This document shows, one piece after another, positions 23,596-31,199 of a stretch of DNA of 34,103 nt; the stretch's first letter is position 1, and each line of letters starts with the position of its first letter. Origin of the DNA: Anthropogastromicrobium sp050944455. Its GTDB lineage: Bacteria > Bacillota > Clostridia > Lachnospirales > Lachnospiraceae. A program made the position numbers and the translations under genes. The stretch is taken from the NCBI GenBank assembly GCA_050944455.1, contig JBMNRC010000029.1, positions 1-34,103 of the forward strand, written 5' to 3'. Below the pieces are notes generated by a model. It searched no databases, was not told the origin of the DNA, and saw only the letters and a list, made by a program, of their open reading frames with translations.

Positions 23596-24919
23596 CATGT
23601 TCTTTTTCAAATCCCGGCTTCCCGAGAAGCGCGAACATGTTGTGCTTGTAGCTCTCAACGCCCGGCTGGTTGAACGGATTCACGCCCAGCACATAGCCGG
23701 AAACGCCGCAGGCGAACTCATAGAAATAGAAGAGCTGGCCCAGATAATACGGCGTCTGCTCCGGGATGTGAACAGTGAGGTTCGGAACCTGGCCGTCCGT
23801 GTGGGCGAGCCTTGTGCCGTTCTCCGCGCACTTGTTGACAAAATCCATGTTTCTGCCGGCCAGATAATTGAGGCCGTCGAGATCGGATGACTCCGCGGAA
23901 AGCTCAACGGTTTCCCTCGGCTTGTCGACAGTGAGAACTGTCTCGAACATGATTCTTGAGCCGTCCTGGATGAACTGTCCCATGGAGTGCAGGTCGGTGG
24001 TCAGGTCGACGCTGGCCGGGAAAATCCCCTTCCTGTCCTTGCCTTCGGACTCACCGAACAGCTGCTTCCACCACTCCGCGACATAATGCAGCGACGGCTC
24101 GTAATCCGCCGTGATCTCCACGGACTTGCCCTTGCGCAGGAGAATGTTGCGGATAGCGGCGTACTTGAGGGAATCATTGTCCTCAAACGAAGCGTTGAGA
24201 ACATGCTCCCTCATCGAAGCCGCGCCGGCCATCAGGGCGTCGATGTCGACGCCGGTAGCGGCGATCGGAAGCAGGCCGACAGCGGTCAGGACGGAATAGC
24301 GTCCGCCGACGTCATCCGGGACGACGAAGGACTCGTATCCTTCCTCGTTCGCCTGCGTCTTGAGAGCGCCCTTCTGGCGGTCGGTGGTCGCGTAGATTCT
24401 CTTCGCGGCTTCGTCCCTGCCGTACTTTTCAATCAGCATCTTGCGGAAAACGCGGAAAGCGATGCCCGGCTCGGTGGTGGTTCCGGACTTGGAAATAATG
24501 TTGACGGAGAAATCCTTCCCCTTCACGATATCGATCAGGTCATGCAGATAGGTGCCGCTGATGCTGTTGCCGGCATAATAGATTTCCGGTCCCTTTCTCT
24601 GCTCCTTCGGAAGATTGTTGTAGAAACTGTGGTTGAGAAACTCGTTGGCCGCTCTCGCTCCGAGATAGGACCCGCCGATTCCGATGACAATCAGGACGTC
24701 AGAATCGCTGCGGATTTTCTCCGCCGCCTTCTTGATCCTCGCGAACTCTTCCTTGTCATAATTGACCGGAAGATCGATCCAGCCCAGAAAATCATTTCCC
24801 GCGCCGGTGCCGGAGAGAAGAAGATCTCTCGCGTCCAGGACAAGTTTCTTCATGTAGCCGACTTCTTCCTCCGAGATAAAGGGAGACGCTGCCGAATAAT
24901 CGAATGTCACTTTTTCCAT
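23570..24919 (-). CDS. pgi: Glucose-6-phosphate isomerase
   Basis: This 449-aa enzyme has the usual length of the Gram-positive form. It interconverts glucose-6-phosphate and fructose-6-phosphate in glycolysis. Visible signatures: IGIGGSYLGARAANEFL, the sugar-phosphate loop NIISKSGTTTEPGIAFRVFR, VGGRYSVLTAVGLLPIA, and SVDLTTDLHSMGQFIQDG. The start ATG at 24917-24919 was chosen because AAGGAG lies nearby; the frame is open 42 codons further upstream, but that part crosses the leader and has no binding site. It has its own consensus promoter, divergent from the TSCPD-murG promoter. The 3' end including the stop codon is echoed downstream. Confidence 0.96.
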   Translation of the reverse strand: MEKVTFDYSAASPFISEEEVGYMKKLVLDARDLLLSGTGAGNDFLGWIDLPVNYDKEEFARIKKAAEKIRSDSDVLIVIGIGGSYLGARAANEFLNHSFYNNLPKEQRKGPEIYYAGNSISGTYLHDLIDIVKGKDFSVNIISKSGTTTEPGIAFRVFRKMLIEKYGRDEAAKRIYATTDRQKGALKTQANEEGYESFVVPDDVGGRYSVLTAVGLLPIAATGVDIDALMAGAASMREHVLNASFEDNDSLKYAAIRNILLRKGKSVEITADYEPSLHYVAEWWKQLFGESEGKDRKGIFPASVDLTTDLHSMGQFIQDGSRIMFETVLTVDKPRETVELSAESSDLDGLNYLAGRNMDFVNKCAENGTRLAHTDGQVPNLTVHIPEQTPYYLGQLFYFYEFACGVSGYVLGVNPFNQPGVESYKHNMFALLGKPGFEKEHDALIRRLS

Positions 24920-25059
24920 TTTTGTTCTCCTTCGGGATGCTGACCGCCGCCCTGCCGTTGCAGCCGGCGCCGGTGACTGAACTGCGCTGTACTGCCCCGC
25001 TGCGTTTCCCGGCAGTGCACACGCCCGGCGTGAATGATCATCCACACGCTGACACCGTT

Positions 25060-25088
25060 ATCATATCTCAGTTTCAGCGTTTTTTCAA
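25060..25088 (-). promoter_or_regulatory. Promoter of pgi
   Basis: TTGAAA (25083-25088), a 17-base spacer and TATGAT (25060-25065) on the minus strand. Confidence 0.8.
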
Positions 25089-25115
25089 CGCTGTGGATCC
25101 GCTTTTCGGCCGGGA

Positions 25116-25144
25116 TAGACACAAAGCGGTTTTTTTGTTATGAT
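25116..25144 (+). promoter_or_regulatory. Promoter of the TSCPD-murG unit
   Basis: TAGACA (25116-25121), a 17-base spacer and TATGAT (25139-25144) with an extended TG, on the plus strand. Only 27 bases separate it from the divergent pgi promoter. Confidence 0.7.
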
Positions 25145-25392
25145 TGGCGGTACGAATCCGGGACATACCCGGTGCTCAGCCCCCCCCGGAAGCGCGCAAT
25201 CCCGCGCAAACCGGCAGGATTCGGTAACAGGCGCCGCGCAATTTCCAGAAAGCATCCGCGGCGGCCGGATTCCGCGCTTTGCGAACCCGGGCGGCAGATC
25301 CAGAACTGATGATGTGATCAGGGCCGGACAATGCCGGAAAGGATGGTGCCCGGACAGACTATTGCCAGAACGGATATCACAGGAGGAATAGC

Positions 25393-25653
25393 ATGAAATA
25401 CTCATATAAGACCCACGGAACCTGCTCCGAGATGATTCTGATCGATGTGGACGACGCGTCCGACACGATCAATTCCGTCCAGTTTATCGGCGGCTGCAAC
25501 GGAAACACGAAGGGAATCTCGGCCCTTGTCAAAGGGATGAAAACGGATGAGGTGATCGGCAAACTCGGCGGAATCAGATGCGGCTTCCGGCCGACGTCCT
25601 GCCCGGACCAGCTAGCCACGGCCTTAAAGCAGATGAAAAACGCCAAAGGCTGA
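25393..25653 (+). CDS. TSCPD domain protein (TIGR03905 type)
   Basis: This 86-aa protein belongs to the small stand-alone TSCPD proteins: KTHGTCSEMILIDVDD near the start, VQFIGGCNGNTKGISALVKG in the middle and FRPTSCPDQLATAL near the end, which contains the name-giving TSCPD motif. Four cysteines (CS, GGC, RCG, SCPD) could bind a metal. The same domain occurs at the C-terminus of B12-dependent ribonucleotide reductases; the function of the stand-alone protein is not known to me. The ATG has AGGAGG upstream. It lies 43 bases before murG on the same strand and is probably co-transcribed. Confidence 0.9.
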   Translation: MKYSYKTHGTCSEMILIDVDDASDTINSVQFIGGCNGNTKGISALVKGMKTDEVIGKLGGIRCGFRPTSCPDQLATALKQMKNAKG

Positions 25654-25696
25654 AAGCCGCGCAAAATCACAGATCAATCGCACAGGGAGGCATATT

Positions 25697-26797
25697 GTGT
25701 CAGAAACAGAAGAAGCGCGGAACCGCGGCGCAAAGAAAAAAATCGTCCTGACCGGCGGCGGCACGGCCGGCCATGTCACCCCGAACATCGCCCTGCTTCC
25801 GGGCCTGAAGGAATCAGGTTTTGACATTCTGTACATCGGCTCGAAGGAAGGAATGGAAAAGGGCCTGATCACCGCGCAGGGAATTCCTTACCGCGGCGTA
25901 TCCACCGGCAAGTTCCGCCGCTACCTGAGCGCCAAAAACCTGAGCGATCCGTTCCGGGTGCTGAAGGGATATTCGGAAGCCAAAGCCATAATCCGCGAAT
26001 ACCGTCCCGACGTTCTCTTCTCCAAGGGCGGTTTTGTCTCTGTCCCGGTAGTCTGGGCCGCGGCAAAATACAAAGTCCCGGTCATTATCCACGAATCCGA
26101 TATGACGCCGGGGCTGGCCAACAAACTTTGCTACGGAAAAGCCTCAAAGATCTGCTGCAACTTCCCTGAGACGGTCGCCAGTCTCCCCGTGGACAAAGCC
26201 GTGCTCACCGGCACGCCGATCCGCGCGGAGCTGCTCTCCGGTTCCCGGGAAGCCGGCCTCGCCTTCACCGGCCTGTCCGCGTCGAAGCCGGTGCTGCTGA
26301 TGATGGGCGGAAGTTCCGGAGCCCGCGCGCTGAATACCGTCCTCCGCTCCTCCCTCGACCGGATCCTGCCGGATTTTCAGGTGATTCACCTCTGCGGGAA
26401 GGGAAACCTGGACGAATCCATCCGCAAACAAGGGTACGTCCAGTACGAATACATCAGTGATGAGCTGCCGGACCTGATGGCCTGCGCCGACCTCGTCTTC
26501 TCGAGAGCCGGGGCAAACGCCATCTGCGAACTTCTGGCGCTCCGAAAGCCGAACATCCTGGTTCCTCTCCCGCTCACGGCGAGCCGGGGCGACCAGATCC
26601 TGAACGCGAAATCCTTCGAAAAGCAGGGATTCTCCAAAGTCATCGAGGAAGAAAAGCTGACGGAGGAGACTCTGGTCAAAGCGATCCACGAGGTTTACGA
26701 TAACCGTGCCGTTTATATCGCCGCCATGGAAGCCAGCACGCAGACCAACGGCGTGGACGCCGTCCTGTCCCTGATCAAAGAGACAGCCGGGCTGTAA
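25697..26797 (+). CDS. murG: UDP-GlcNAc:undecaprenyl-PP-MurNAc-pentapeptide GlcNAc transferase (MurG)
   Basis: This 366-aa GT28 glycosyltransferase converts lipid I to lipid II at the inner face of the membrane. Hallmarks: the N-terminal GGGTAGHVTPNIAL (20-33), FSKGGFVSVPVVWAAAKY, IIHESDMTPGLANKL, the UDP-sugar-binding GGSSGARALN, and SRAGANAICELLALRKPNIL near the C-terminal domain. The GTG start at 25697-25699 is supported by GGGAGG six bases upstream, and the homology begins at about residue 15. The gene is separate from a division/cell-wall cluster, paired with a TSCPD gene, as in some Clostridia. Confidence 0.93.
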   Translation: MSETEEARNRGAKKKIVLTGGGTAGHVTPNIALLPGLKESGFDILYIGSKEGMEKGLITAQGIPYRGVSTGKFRRYLSAKNLSDPFRVLKGYSEAKAIIREYRPDVLFSKGGFVSVPVVWAAAKYKVPVIIHESDMTPGLANKLCYGKASKICCNFPETVASLPVDKAVLTGTPIRAELLSGSREAGLAFTGLSASKPVLLMMGGSSGARALNTVLRSSLDRILPDFQVIHLCGKGNLDESIRKQGYVQYEYISDELPDLMACADLVFSRAGANAICELLALRKPNILVPLPLTASRGDQILNAKSFEKQGFSKVIEEEKLTEETLVKAIHEVYDNRAVYIAAMEASTQTNGVDAVLSLIKETAGL

Positions 26798-26830
26798 AAA
26801 AACGGCACGGCTGTTTCCCGCTATACAGAA

Positions 26831-26852
26831 CCGCCTGCAGCACAGCAGGCGG
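26831..26852 (+). other. Hairpin after murG
   Basis: CCGCCTGC and GCAGGCGG (26831-26838, 26845-26852) enclose a six-base loop. No T-tail; it may help to end murG transcripts together with the larger hairpin downstream. Confidence 0.4.
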
Positions 26853-26870
26853 CACACAAAAACTGGCTGA

Positions 26871-26924
26871 AAAAGCCGCGGAATAAAATCATCACTTACA
26901 CGACGATTTTATTCCGCGGCTTTT
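26871..26924. terminator. Bidirectional terminator between murG and the HIT gene
   Basis: Two 20-base arms (26871-26890 and 26905-26924) are perfectly complementary around a 14-base loop. Each arm begins with AAAAGCCGCGG, so the stem is followed by TTTT in both directions. It lies between the convergent murG and rhomboid-HIT units. Confidence 0.8.
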
Positions 26925-27070
26925 CCATTGCACATAAGTTTCCGCCCGATGCTGCCGCCGAAAATCCCTGAATATTCAGCCGCCGCTCATTAAGAGCTGC
27001 TGCCAGGAATTCCCGGCCATAGTATGAACTGTTCAGCCTGTGCGGGGCGCCGGAAATTTCCGCCCGGGCC

Positions 27071-27502
27071 TCAGGCTTCGGCAAACGAGCTTCTGAGCGT
27101 CTCCGCAATCTTCTTCTGCTCCTCGGGGTCGGAAGGATGCGGCTGCCAGACGACTTTCACCGGTCCTTCCTTCGGAAGGCGCCTCGGAATCACATGAACA
27201 TGGAAATGGCGGACGGACTGGCCGGCAGCCTCGCCGTTGTTCTGCACGACATTAAAACCGTCGCAGTGAAGCGCCTTCATCTGAACTTTACCTACTTTTG
27301 CGGCAAGCGCGAGCACGGTGGAAAGGTACGGATCCTTAAGCTCGGTGATATCCGCATAGTGTTCCTTGGGGATAATCAGCGCGTGTCCCTTCTCCACCGG
27401 ATTCAGGTCCAGAATCACTCGGAAGTTTTCGTCCTCGTAAACCGTGTCGGACGGGATCTCTCCATTGGCAATTTTGCAGAAAATGCAGTCATCCTTTTTC
27501 AT
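27071..27502 (-). CDS. HIT family protein (histidine triad nucleotide hydrolase)
   Basis: This 143-aa soluble protein has a CIFC zinc pair (Cys6, Cys9), the segment NPVEKGHALIIPKEHYADI (34-52) and the catalytic triad HFHVHVIPR (His99, His101, His103). HIT hydrolases of the Hint/HinT type split nucleoside phosphoramidates such as AMP-lysine, or dinucleoside polyphosphates. Length and order match bacterial HinT-like proteins with a short extra C-terminus. Its ATG overlaps the rhomboid TGA (ATGA), so it is translationally coupled to the rhomboid gene. The true substrate is unknown. Confidence 0.93.
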   Translation of the reverse strand: MKKDDCIFCKIANGEIPSDTVYEDENFRVILDLNPVEKGHALIIPKEHYADITELKDPYLSTVLALAAKVGKVQMKALHCDGFNVVQNNGEAAGQSVRHFHVHVIPRRLPKEGPVKVVWQPHPSDPEEQKKIAETLRSSFAEA

Positions 27503-28581
27503 GATTTCGATTCCTTTCTCTTCGGCAGGCAGATCACCGCGCCGCAGAGCGCTCCGATCGCCGCGCCGGAAATGTGGGCTACATTGTTGACGCCCTGTTC
27601 GGCAAATCCCTGATAAATCATCAGGGCCATCATCAGCAGGATGGAACGGATATTCCTCCGCCCGGCTTTTCTCCCCGCGGACAGCACCCAGACCAGGAGC
27701 AGTCCCGCGATTCCGAAAATCGCCCCGCTGGCGCCGGCTGTGCTTACATTATACTCCTCCGCCGCCAGATACCAAAGAACGGAAATAATATTTGCGCCGA
27801 CCCCGGAAACCAGATAGGAAATCAGGTACTTCCACCGTCCGGCGAGCCGTTCCGCCGCGCTTCCCAGAAAAATCAGGGCAATCATGTTGTTGACGAGATG
27901 CCGCCAGCCGTAATGCGCGAAAACCGCCGTCAGCAGCCGGTACATCGAATTCCGGAACACGACCGCGCCGCTGATTTCCTTCGCGAACAGAAATACCGGA
28001 AGGTCTATCGCATTCAGCAGGGTAGAGACTCCATCCGCCGAAACCGCTTCCTGCACCGCCACGATCACCTGAATGACAATGCACACGGCTGCCAGCGCGA
28101 CGGTGACCGCCGGAAAATTCTTTCCCCTGAATCTGCCTGCTCTCCCCGCGGACGCCGTTTTCGTTCTCTCCGCCCGGCTCCTGCGGACTGCCTCGCGGTC
28201 CGGTTTCTCCGCCAGCAGTTTTTCCACGCCGAAGAACTCTGCCGGCTGGTTGTCAAAGACAATTCTCTGTCCTCCGGGGCCGAACAGCCACACACTGCTC
28301 TCTCCCTGCGTCAGTCCGCGGTCCGCCCCGGGATTGTCCGTCCCGGCGATCACCAGCGTCCTGACCGGTTTTCCGGACTGCTGCTCCAGCGCCGACGTCA
28401 GCGCTCTCACTATACGGTCCATCTGGCCCGGCTTATCCCGGAAATCCTCCGCCCGCTCCGCGAGGATCACGCAGACGACCGGGTCTCCCGGCCTCACATA
28501 GACGGCTGCAGGGATATCGTCCGCCCTCATTCTTGTAAATCCCCCGGCTGTGAGCCGCGGGGACGCGTATTCTATCAGCAT
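27499..28581 (-). CDS. Rhomboid family intramembrane serine protease
   Basis: This 360-aa protein has a soluble N-terminal region (1-155) rich in charged residues and a six-helix rhomboid core. Active-site features are intact: HYGWRHLVNN (His223, His228, Asn232), GASGAIFG with catalytic Ser285, and NNVAHISGAAIG with His336. Rhomboids cut transmembrane segments of other proteins inside the membrane. The N-terminal part (VVCVILAERAEDFR..., ...RTLVIAGTDN) looks like a folded cytoplasmic domain rather than a linker. The start ATG has GGGAGG seven bases upstream. The promoter region is a 56-base tandem duplication. The stop overlaps the HIT start. Confidence 0.92.
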   Translation of the reverse strand: MLIEYASPRLTAGGFTRMRADDIPAAVYVRPGDPVVCVILAERAEDFRDKPGQMDRIVRALTSALEQQSGKPVRTLVIAGTDNPGADRGLTQGESSVWLFGPGGQRIVFDNQPAEFFGVEKLLAEKPDREAVRRSRAERTKTASAGRAGRFRGKNFPAVTVALAAVCIVIQVIVAVQEAVSADGVSTLLNAIDLPVFLFAKEISGAVVFRNSMYRLLTAVFAHYGWRHLVNNMIALIFLGSAAERLAGRWKYLISYLVSGVGANIISVLWYLAAEEYNVSTAGASGAIFGIAGLLLVWVLSAGRKAGRRNIRSILLMMALMIYQGFAEQGVNNVAHISGAAIGALCGAVICLPKRKESKS

Positions 28582-28602
28582 TCAGCTACCTCCCGCGGCT
28601 GT

Positions 28603-28608
28603 ATTATA
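28603..28608 (-). promoter_or_regulatory. -10 element of the rhomboid-HIT operon
   Basis: TATAAT on the minus strand 22 bases before the rhomboid ATG. The corresponding position of the upstream repeat copy reads TATACT (28659-28664). Each has GAGACG 17 bases upstream as a poor -35. A start from the proximal element would leave a very short leader, so the distal copy may be the main promoter. Confidence 0.5.
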
Positions 28609-28716
28609 CCGCCGGAACCGGTATCCGTCTCCTGTTTTTCCGGCAAAATTCTGGGCAGAGTATACCGCCGGAATCGGCATCCGTCTCCTGTTTTTCCGGC
28701 AAAATTCCGGACAGAG
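28605..28716. repeat. 56-base tandem duplication in the rhomboid promoter
   Basis: Copies at 28605-28660 and 28661-28716, nearly identical (about five differences). The shared core includes CGTCTCCTGTTTTTCCGGCA. Confidence 0.92.
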
Positions 28717-28893
28717 GCTCCGGGACCCGGGCGATGCTGACAGAAGCGGACTGAAGCGGACTTAAGCTGGCGCCTGAAACCGACGCATAAACCGACACCT
28801 GGCGCCGGGGTAAGAATCCGCCTGCTTTCCTGCGCAGTCCGGCATCTTCAACGCCCTCTTTAATCCGCCTTCACCGTTCATTACGGCACGGGT

Positions 28894-30243
28894 TCAGTAG
28901 TGGTAGACCTTCCTGTACCGGAGCAGCATCCATGCCGTGAGAATCAGGCAGATTCCGTCCGACAGTATGACAACGCCCCACAGGCCGTCCGCGCCGAGAA
29001 CGCGCGGCAGCAGATAGATCGCGATGATCTGGAGAACCAGCGATCTCATGGCGGAAAGAAAAGCCGAGACTTTTCCGTTGTTCAGCGCCGTGAAAAAGCC
29101 GGAGCCGAAGATGTTGAATCCCATGAAAAGGAAGGCCACGGAATAGATTCTGAAGGCATGCGCGGTCAGCCTGAAAAGATCCTCGTCGTATCCGACGAAA
29201 ATCCTGACCAGAGGCGCGGAAAAGCACTCGGAAAGCACCGTGAGGACGACGGACGCAGCCGCGAACATCTGCATGGATTTCTGGAAAAGCCCATGAAGCT
29301 CATCCGTATTTTTTGCTCCGTAATGGTAGCCGATTACCGGGGAAATGCCCATGGTGTAGCCGAAATAGATGCCGACGAAAATGAAATTGACGTACATGAT
29401 GACGCCATACGCCGCGACGCCGTCCGCGCCGAGGTACTTCATGAGCTGCAGGTTGTAAAGCATTCCGACGATGGATGACGCGCAGTCGGAAAGAAATTCC
29501 GAAGCCCCGTTCGTGCAGGTCTTCCACACTGCATGTCCGTCCCAGCGGGTCTTTCCGAGATGGAGAATTGACCGGTTCGGGAACAGGAAATAAAGCAGCG
29601 GGATCACCCCGCCGACATACTCGCTCACAACCGTCGCCGCGGCCGCGCCGCCGAGCCCCAGGCCGAAAACTGCGACAAACAGCCAGTCGAGAAACATGTT
29701 GGCGACGCCGGCCAGAATCGTGACCCAGAGGCCGAGCCTCGGTTTTTCCGCCGTGACCAGAAAGCTCTGGAACAGGTTCTGAAGCATGAAACAGGGCATG
29801 CTGATCATACTGACGCGGATATAGAGAACGGAATAAGGGAGCATCTCGTCCGTGGCGCCGAGGGCTCTCGACATCCACGGCGCGATGGCGTATCCGAACA
29901 CGGCAAGCGCGATGCCGCATCCGATTACCAGGTAGACAATCAGGGAGAAAATCTCGTTGGCCTTTTTCTTCTCTTTCTTTCCGAGCGTCATCGAGACGTA
30001 AGCGGAACCTCCGGTGCCGAACATGAAACCTACCGCCGACAGAATCATGATAAACGGCATCGTCAGGTTCATGGCGGCAAACGGAACAGCTCCGACATAG
30101 TTGGAGATGAAATAGCCATCCACCATTCCGTAGATGGATGTGAAAATCATCATTCCTATCGAAGGAAGCGTGAAACGCACCATCATTCTGCGGGTGAAAT
30201 GATCCGACAGCCGGATCTGCTGTTTTTTCTCTGCTGACGTCAA
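28894..30243 (-). CDS. MATE family multidrug/Na+ antiporter
   Basis: This 449-aa integral membrane protein has the 12-helix, two-bundle layout of MATE exporters (DinF/NorM-like). Typical segments: RFTLPSIGMMIFTSIYGMVD near the start, SAVGFMFGTGGSAYVSMTLG, LGWVTILAGVANMFLDWLF-type sequence, and the second-half GADGVAAYGVIMYVNFIFVG with YTMGISPVIGYHYGAKN. The family exports drugs or toxic metabolites in exchange for Na+ or H+. The start appears to be TTG at 30241-30243, with AAGGAG 11 bases upstream; the first ATGs (residues 20-21) have no binding site. It lies 170 bases downstream of a MarR gene that probably controls it. Confidence 0.92.
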   Translation of the reverse strand: MTSAEKKQQIRLSDHFTRRMMVRFTLPSIGMMIFTSIYGMVDGYFISNYVGAVPFAAMNLTMPFIMILSAVGFMFGTGGSAYVSMTLGKKEKKKANEIFSLIVYLVIGCGIALAVFGYAIAPWMSRALGATDEMLPYSVLYIRVSMISMPCFMLQNLFQSFLVTAEKPRLGLWVTILAGVANMFLDWLFVAVFGLGLGGAAAATVVSEYVGGVIPLLYFLFPNRSILHLGKTRWDGHAVWKTCTNGASEFLSDCASSIVGMLYNLQLMKYLGADGVAAYGVIMYVNFIFVGIYFGYTMGISPVIGYHYGAKNTDELHGLFQKSMQMFAAASVVLTVLSECFSAPLVRIFVGYDEDLFRLTAHAFRIYSVAFLFMGFNIFGSGFFTALNNGKVSAFLSAMRSLVLQIIAIYLLPRVLGADGLWGVVILSDGICLILTAWMLLRYRKVYHY

Positions 30244-30307
30244 TTCTCTGATCTCTCCTTTGTCCTCTTTTTCTTCGCGCTTTCCGCCCGCGCGAAAGGC
30301 AGGCCTG

Positions 30308-30333
30308 CCTCCGCGGCATCGATGCCGCGGAGG
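30308..30333. repeat. 26-base perfect palindrome between the marR-type gene and the MATE gene
   Basis: The arm CCTCCGCGGCATC is followed directly by its exact reverse complement, with no loop. GCAGGCCTGC, another palindrome, overlaps one end. No T-run follows on the minus strand. It could be an attenuating or processing hairpin in the marR-MATE transcript or a protein-binding site. Confidence 0.7.
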
Positions 30334-30413
30334 GTCTCTCTGTCTGCTTTACGGGATACTGCTTCTGATCTGCCCGGCTGCAGTTTCCGTTCCGCGTGCA
30401 ATAACCCGGAAAC

Positions 30414-30893
30414 TCATTCTGCGTTGTGTTCCGCATCCCTAAACGGCATGCTGTCAACGACGCCCCGCAGCGCGTCCCTGTACTTTTCATTAAGCTGGAG
30501 AAATCTGCGCCGCTCATCTTCAGTCCAGCTGCTGAAGATGCTTTCTTCCGCGTTCATCAGCGGCAGAATGAGGTCCCTGATCATCCGGTTTCCGGCAGTT
30601 GTTGGAAGCAGTTCTCTTCTGTTTCCGCTTTCATCACCGTGCCTGATCCATCCATTCTGTTCCATCCGCTTCACAGCAGAACTAAGCGTCTGTTTGCTCA
30701 TTCCCGTATACTGGATGATCTGGCGCTGTGTGATCGACCCATAATCGCACAGAAGATAAAGAATAACCATCTCGCTGTCCGCGAGGCCCATCTTTACGCT
30801 GGCCCTGTGATAGAGCGCGTTTATCTCATCATTGATTCTGTTAATCCGATGAATGAGGGAAACATGGTTTTCGGCAAAAAAGTTTTCGTCCAT
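30414..30893 (-). CDS. MarR family transcriptional regulator
   Basis: This 159-aa protein has the winged helix-turn-helix of MarR regulators: SEMVILYLLCDYGSITQRQI, then the recognition-helix region YTGMSKQTLSSAVKRMEQNG and the wing segment HGDESGNRRELLPTTAGNRM, with dimerisation helices at both ends. MarR proteins are dimeric repressors released by small ligands. The start ATG at 30891-30893 has TGAGG upstream. The upstream promoter carries two inverted palindromes, and the following gene is a MATE exporter, so it very probably represses its own operon. Ligand unknown. Confidence 0.92.
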   Translation of the reverse strand: MDENFFAENHVSLIHRINRINDEINALYHRASVKMGLADSEMVILYLLCDYGSITQRQIIQYTGMSKQTLSSAVKRMEQNGWIRHGDESGNRRELLPTTAGNRMIRDLILPLMNAEESIFSSWTEDERRRFLQLNEKYRDALRGVVDSMPFRDAEHNAE

Positions 30894-30938
30894 GGGAATA
30901 CCTCAGAAATTTCATTGAGCTCTGAAATCCGGTATACA

Positions 30939-30986
30939 GCCATTTATATGGCCATTTATATGGCCATTCATATAACCATATAATTA
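30939..30986 (-). repeat. 12-base tandem repeat in the marR-type gene leader
   Basis: Two exact copies of GCCATTTATATG (30939-30962), then GCCATTCATATA and ACCATATAATTA. The units are themselves near-palindromic (CCAT/ATGG). They lie 46-93 bases upstream of the ATG, downstream of the main promoter. They may be further operator half-sites or a second promoter (AT-rich TATATG hexamers). Confidence 0.8.
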
Positions 30987-31046
30987 TCTGCGATGTGACC
31001 GGTTATTTTTCCGGCATGCGCCTTCCGGTTTTCCGCGACCAGTTTT

Positions 31047-31096
31047 GTCCGAAATCGGACTTTTCTATTATAGTCCGATTTCGGACTCATTGTCAA
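31047..31096 (-). promoter_or_regulatory. MarR-MATE promoter with two palindromic operators
   Basis: On the minus strand TTGACA (31091-31096), an 18-base spacer and a perfect TATAAT (31067-31072). A palindrome, GTCCGA-AA-TCGGAC, fills most of the spacer (31073-31086). A second copy in opposite orientation, GTCCGA-TT-TCGGAC, lies just downstream of the -10 (31047-31060). The centres are 26 bases apart. A repressor bound at both would fully occlude RNA polymerase. Confidence 0.88.
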
Positions 31097-31123
31097 ATTC
31101 GCGCCTTTCCTGTCTGAAGAAAT

Positions 31124-31178
31124 AAAAAAAGAGTGTGTAACTGCATAAACCAAAACTGGCTTATGCGCTTACACACTC
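31124..31178 (-). terminator. Rho-independent terminator of the YegP-like gene
   Basis: A long hairpin, GAGTGTGTAA (31131-31140) with TTACACACTC (31169-31178) and an upper stem of GCATAA/TTATGC, followed on the minus strand by seven T. It sits between the YegP-like stop and the MarR-MATE promoter. The 306-base gap 30894-31199 is filled by this terminator, the promoter and the 12-base repeat. Confidence 0.9.
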
Positions 31179-31199
31179 ATCCTGCCCTGTGCTCCGGTT

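Larger units (their letters stand above)
24920..25392. other. Divergent regulatory region between pgi and the TSCPD-murG unit
   Basis: The 473-base gap contains two divergent promoters (separate entries) and two long leaders, about 135 bases for pgi and about 240 for the TSCPD gene. The second leader is GC-rich with several short inverted repeats (for example CCGGG...CCCGG near 25158-25172). I do not recognise a known riboswitch in it, nor a convincing gene. Confidence 0.5.
28582..28893. other. Intergenic region upstream of the rhomboid gene
   Basis: The 312-base gap contains the duplicated promoter (separate entries). Its right part (28717-28893) holds micro-repeats (GAAGCGGACT twice near 28743-28763, AAACCGAC twice near 28777-28796, GGCGCC twice) but no gene and no clear terminator for the MATE gene. 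Confidence 0.4.

Noticed and set aside
25140..25391. Small gene upstream of the TSCPD gene
   Set aside because: Its ATG overlaps the -10 hexamer of the promoter and has no ribosome binding site; composition is not protein-like.
25145..25392. Known riboswitch (cobalamin, SAM, T-box) before the TSCPD gene
   Set aside because: I found no recognisable conserved core, such as a B12 box or T-box motif.
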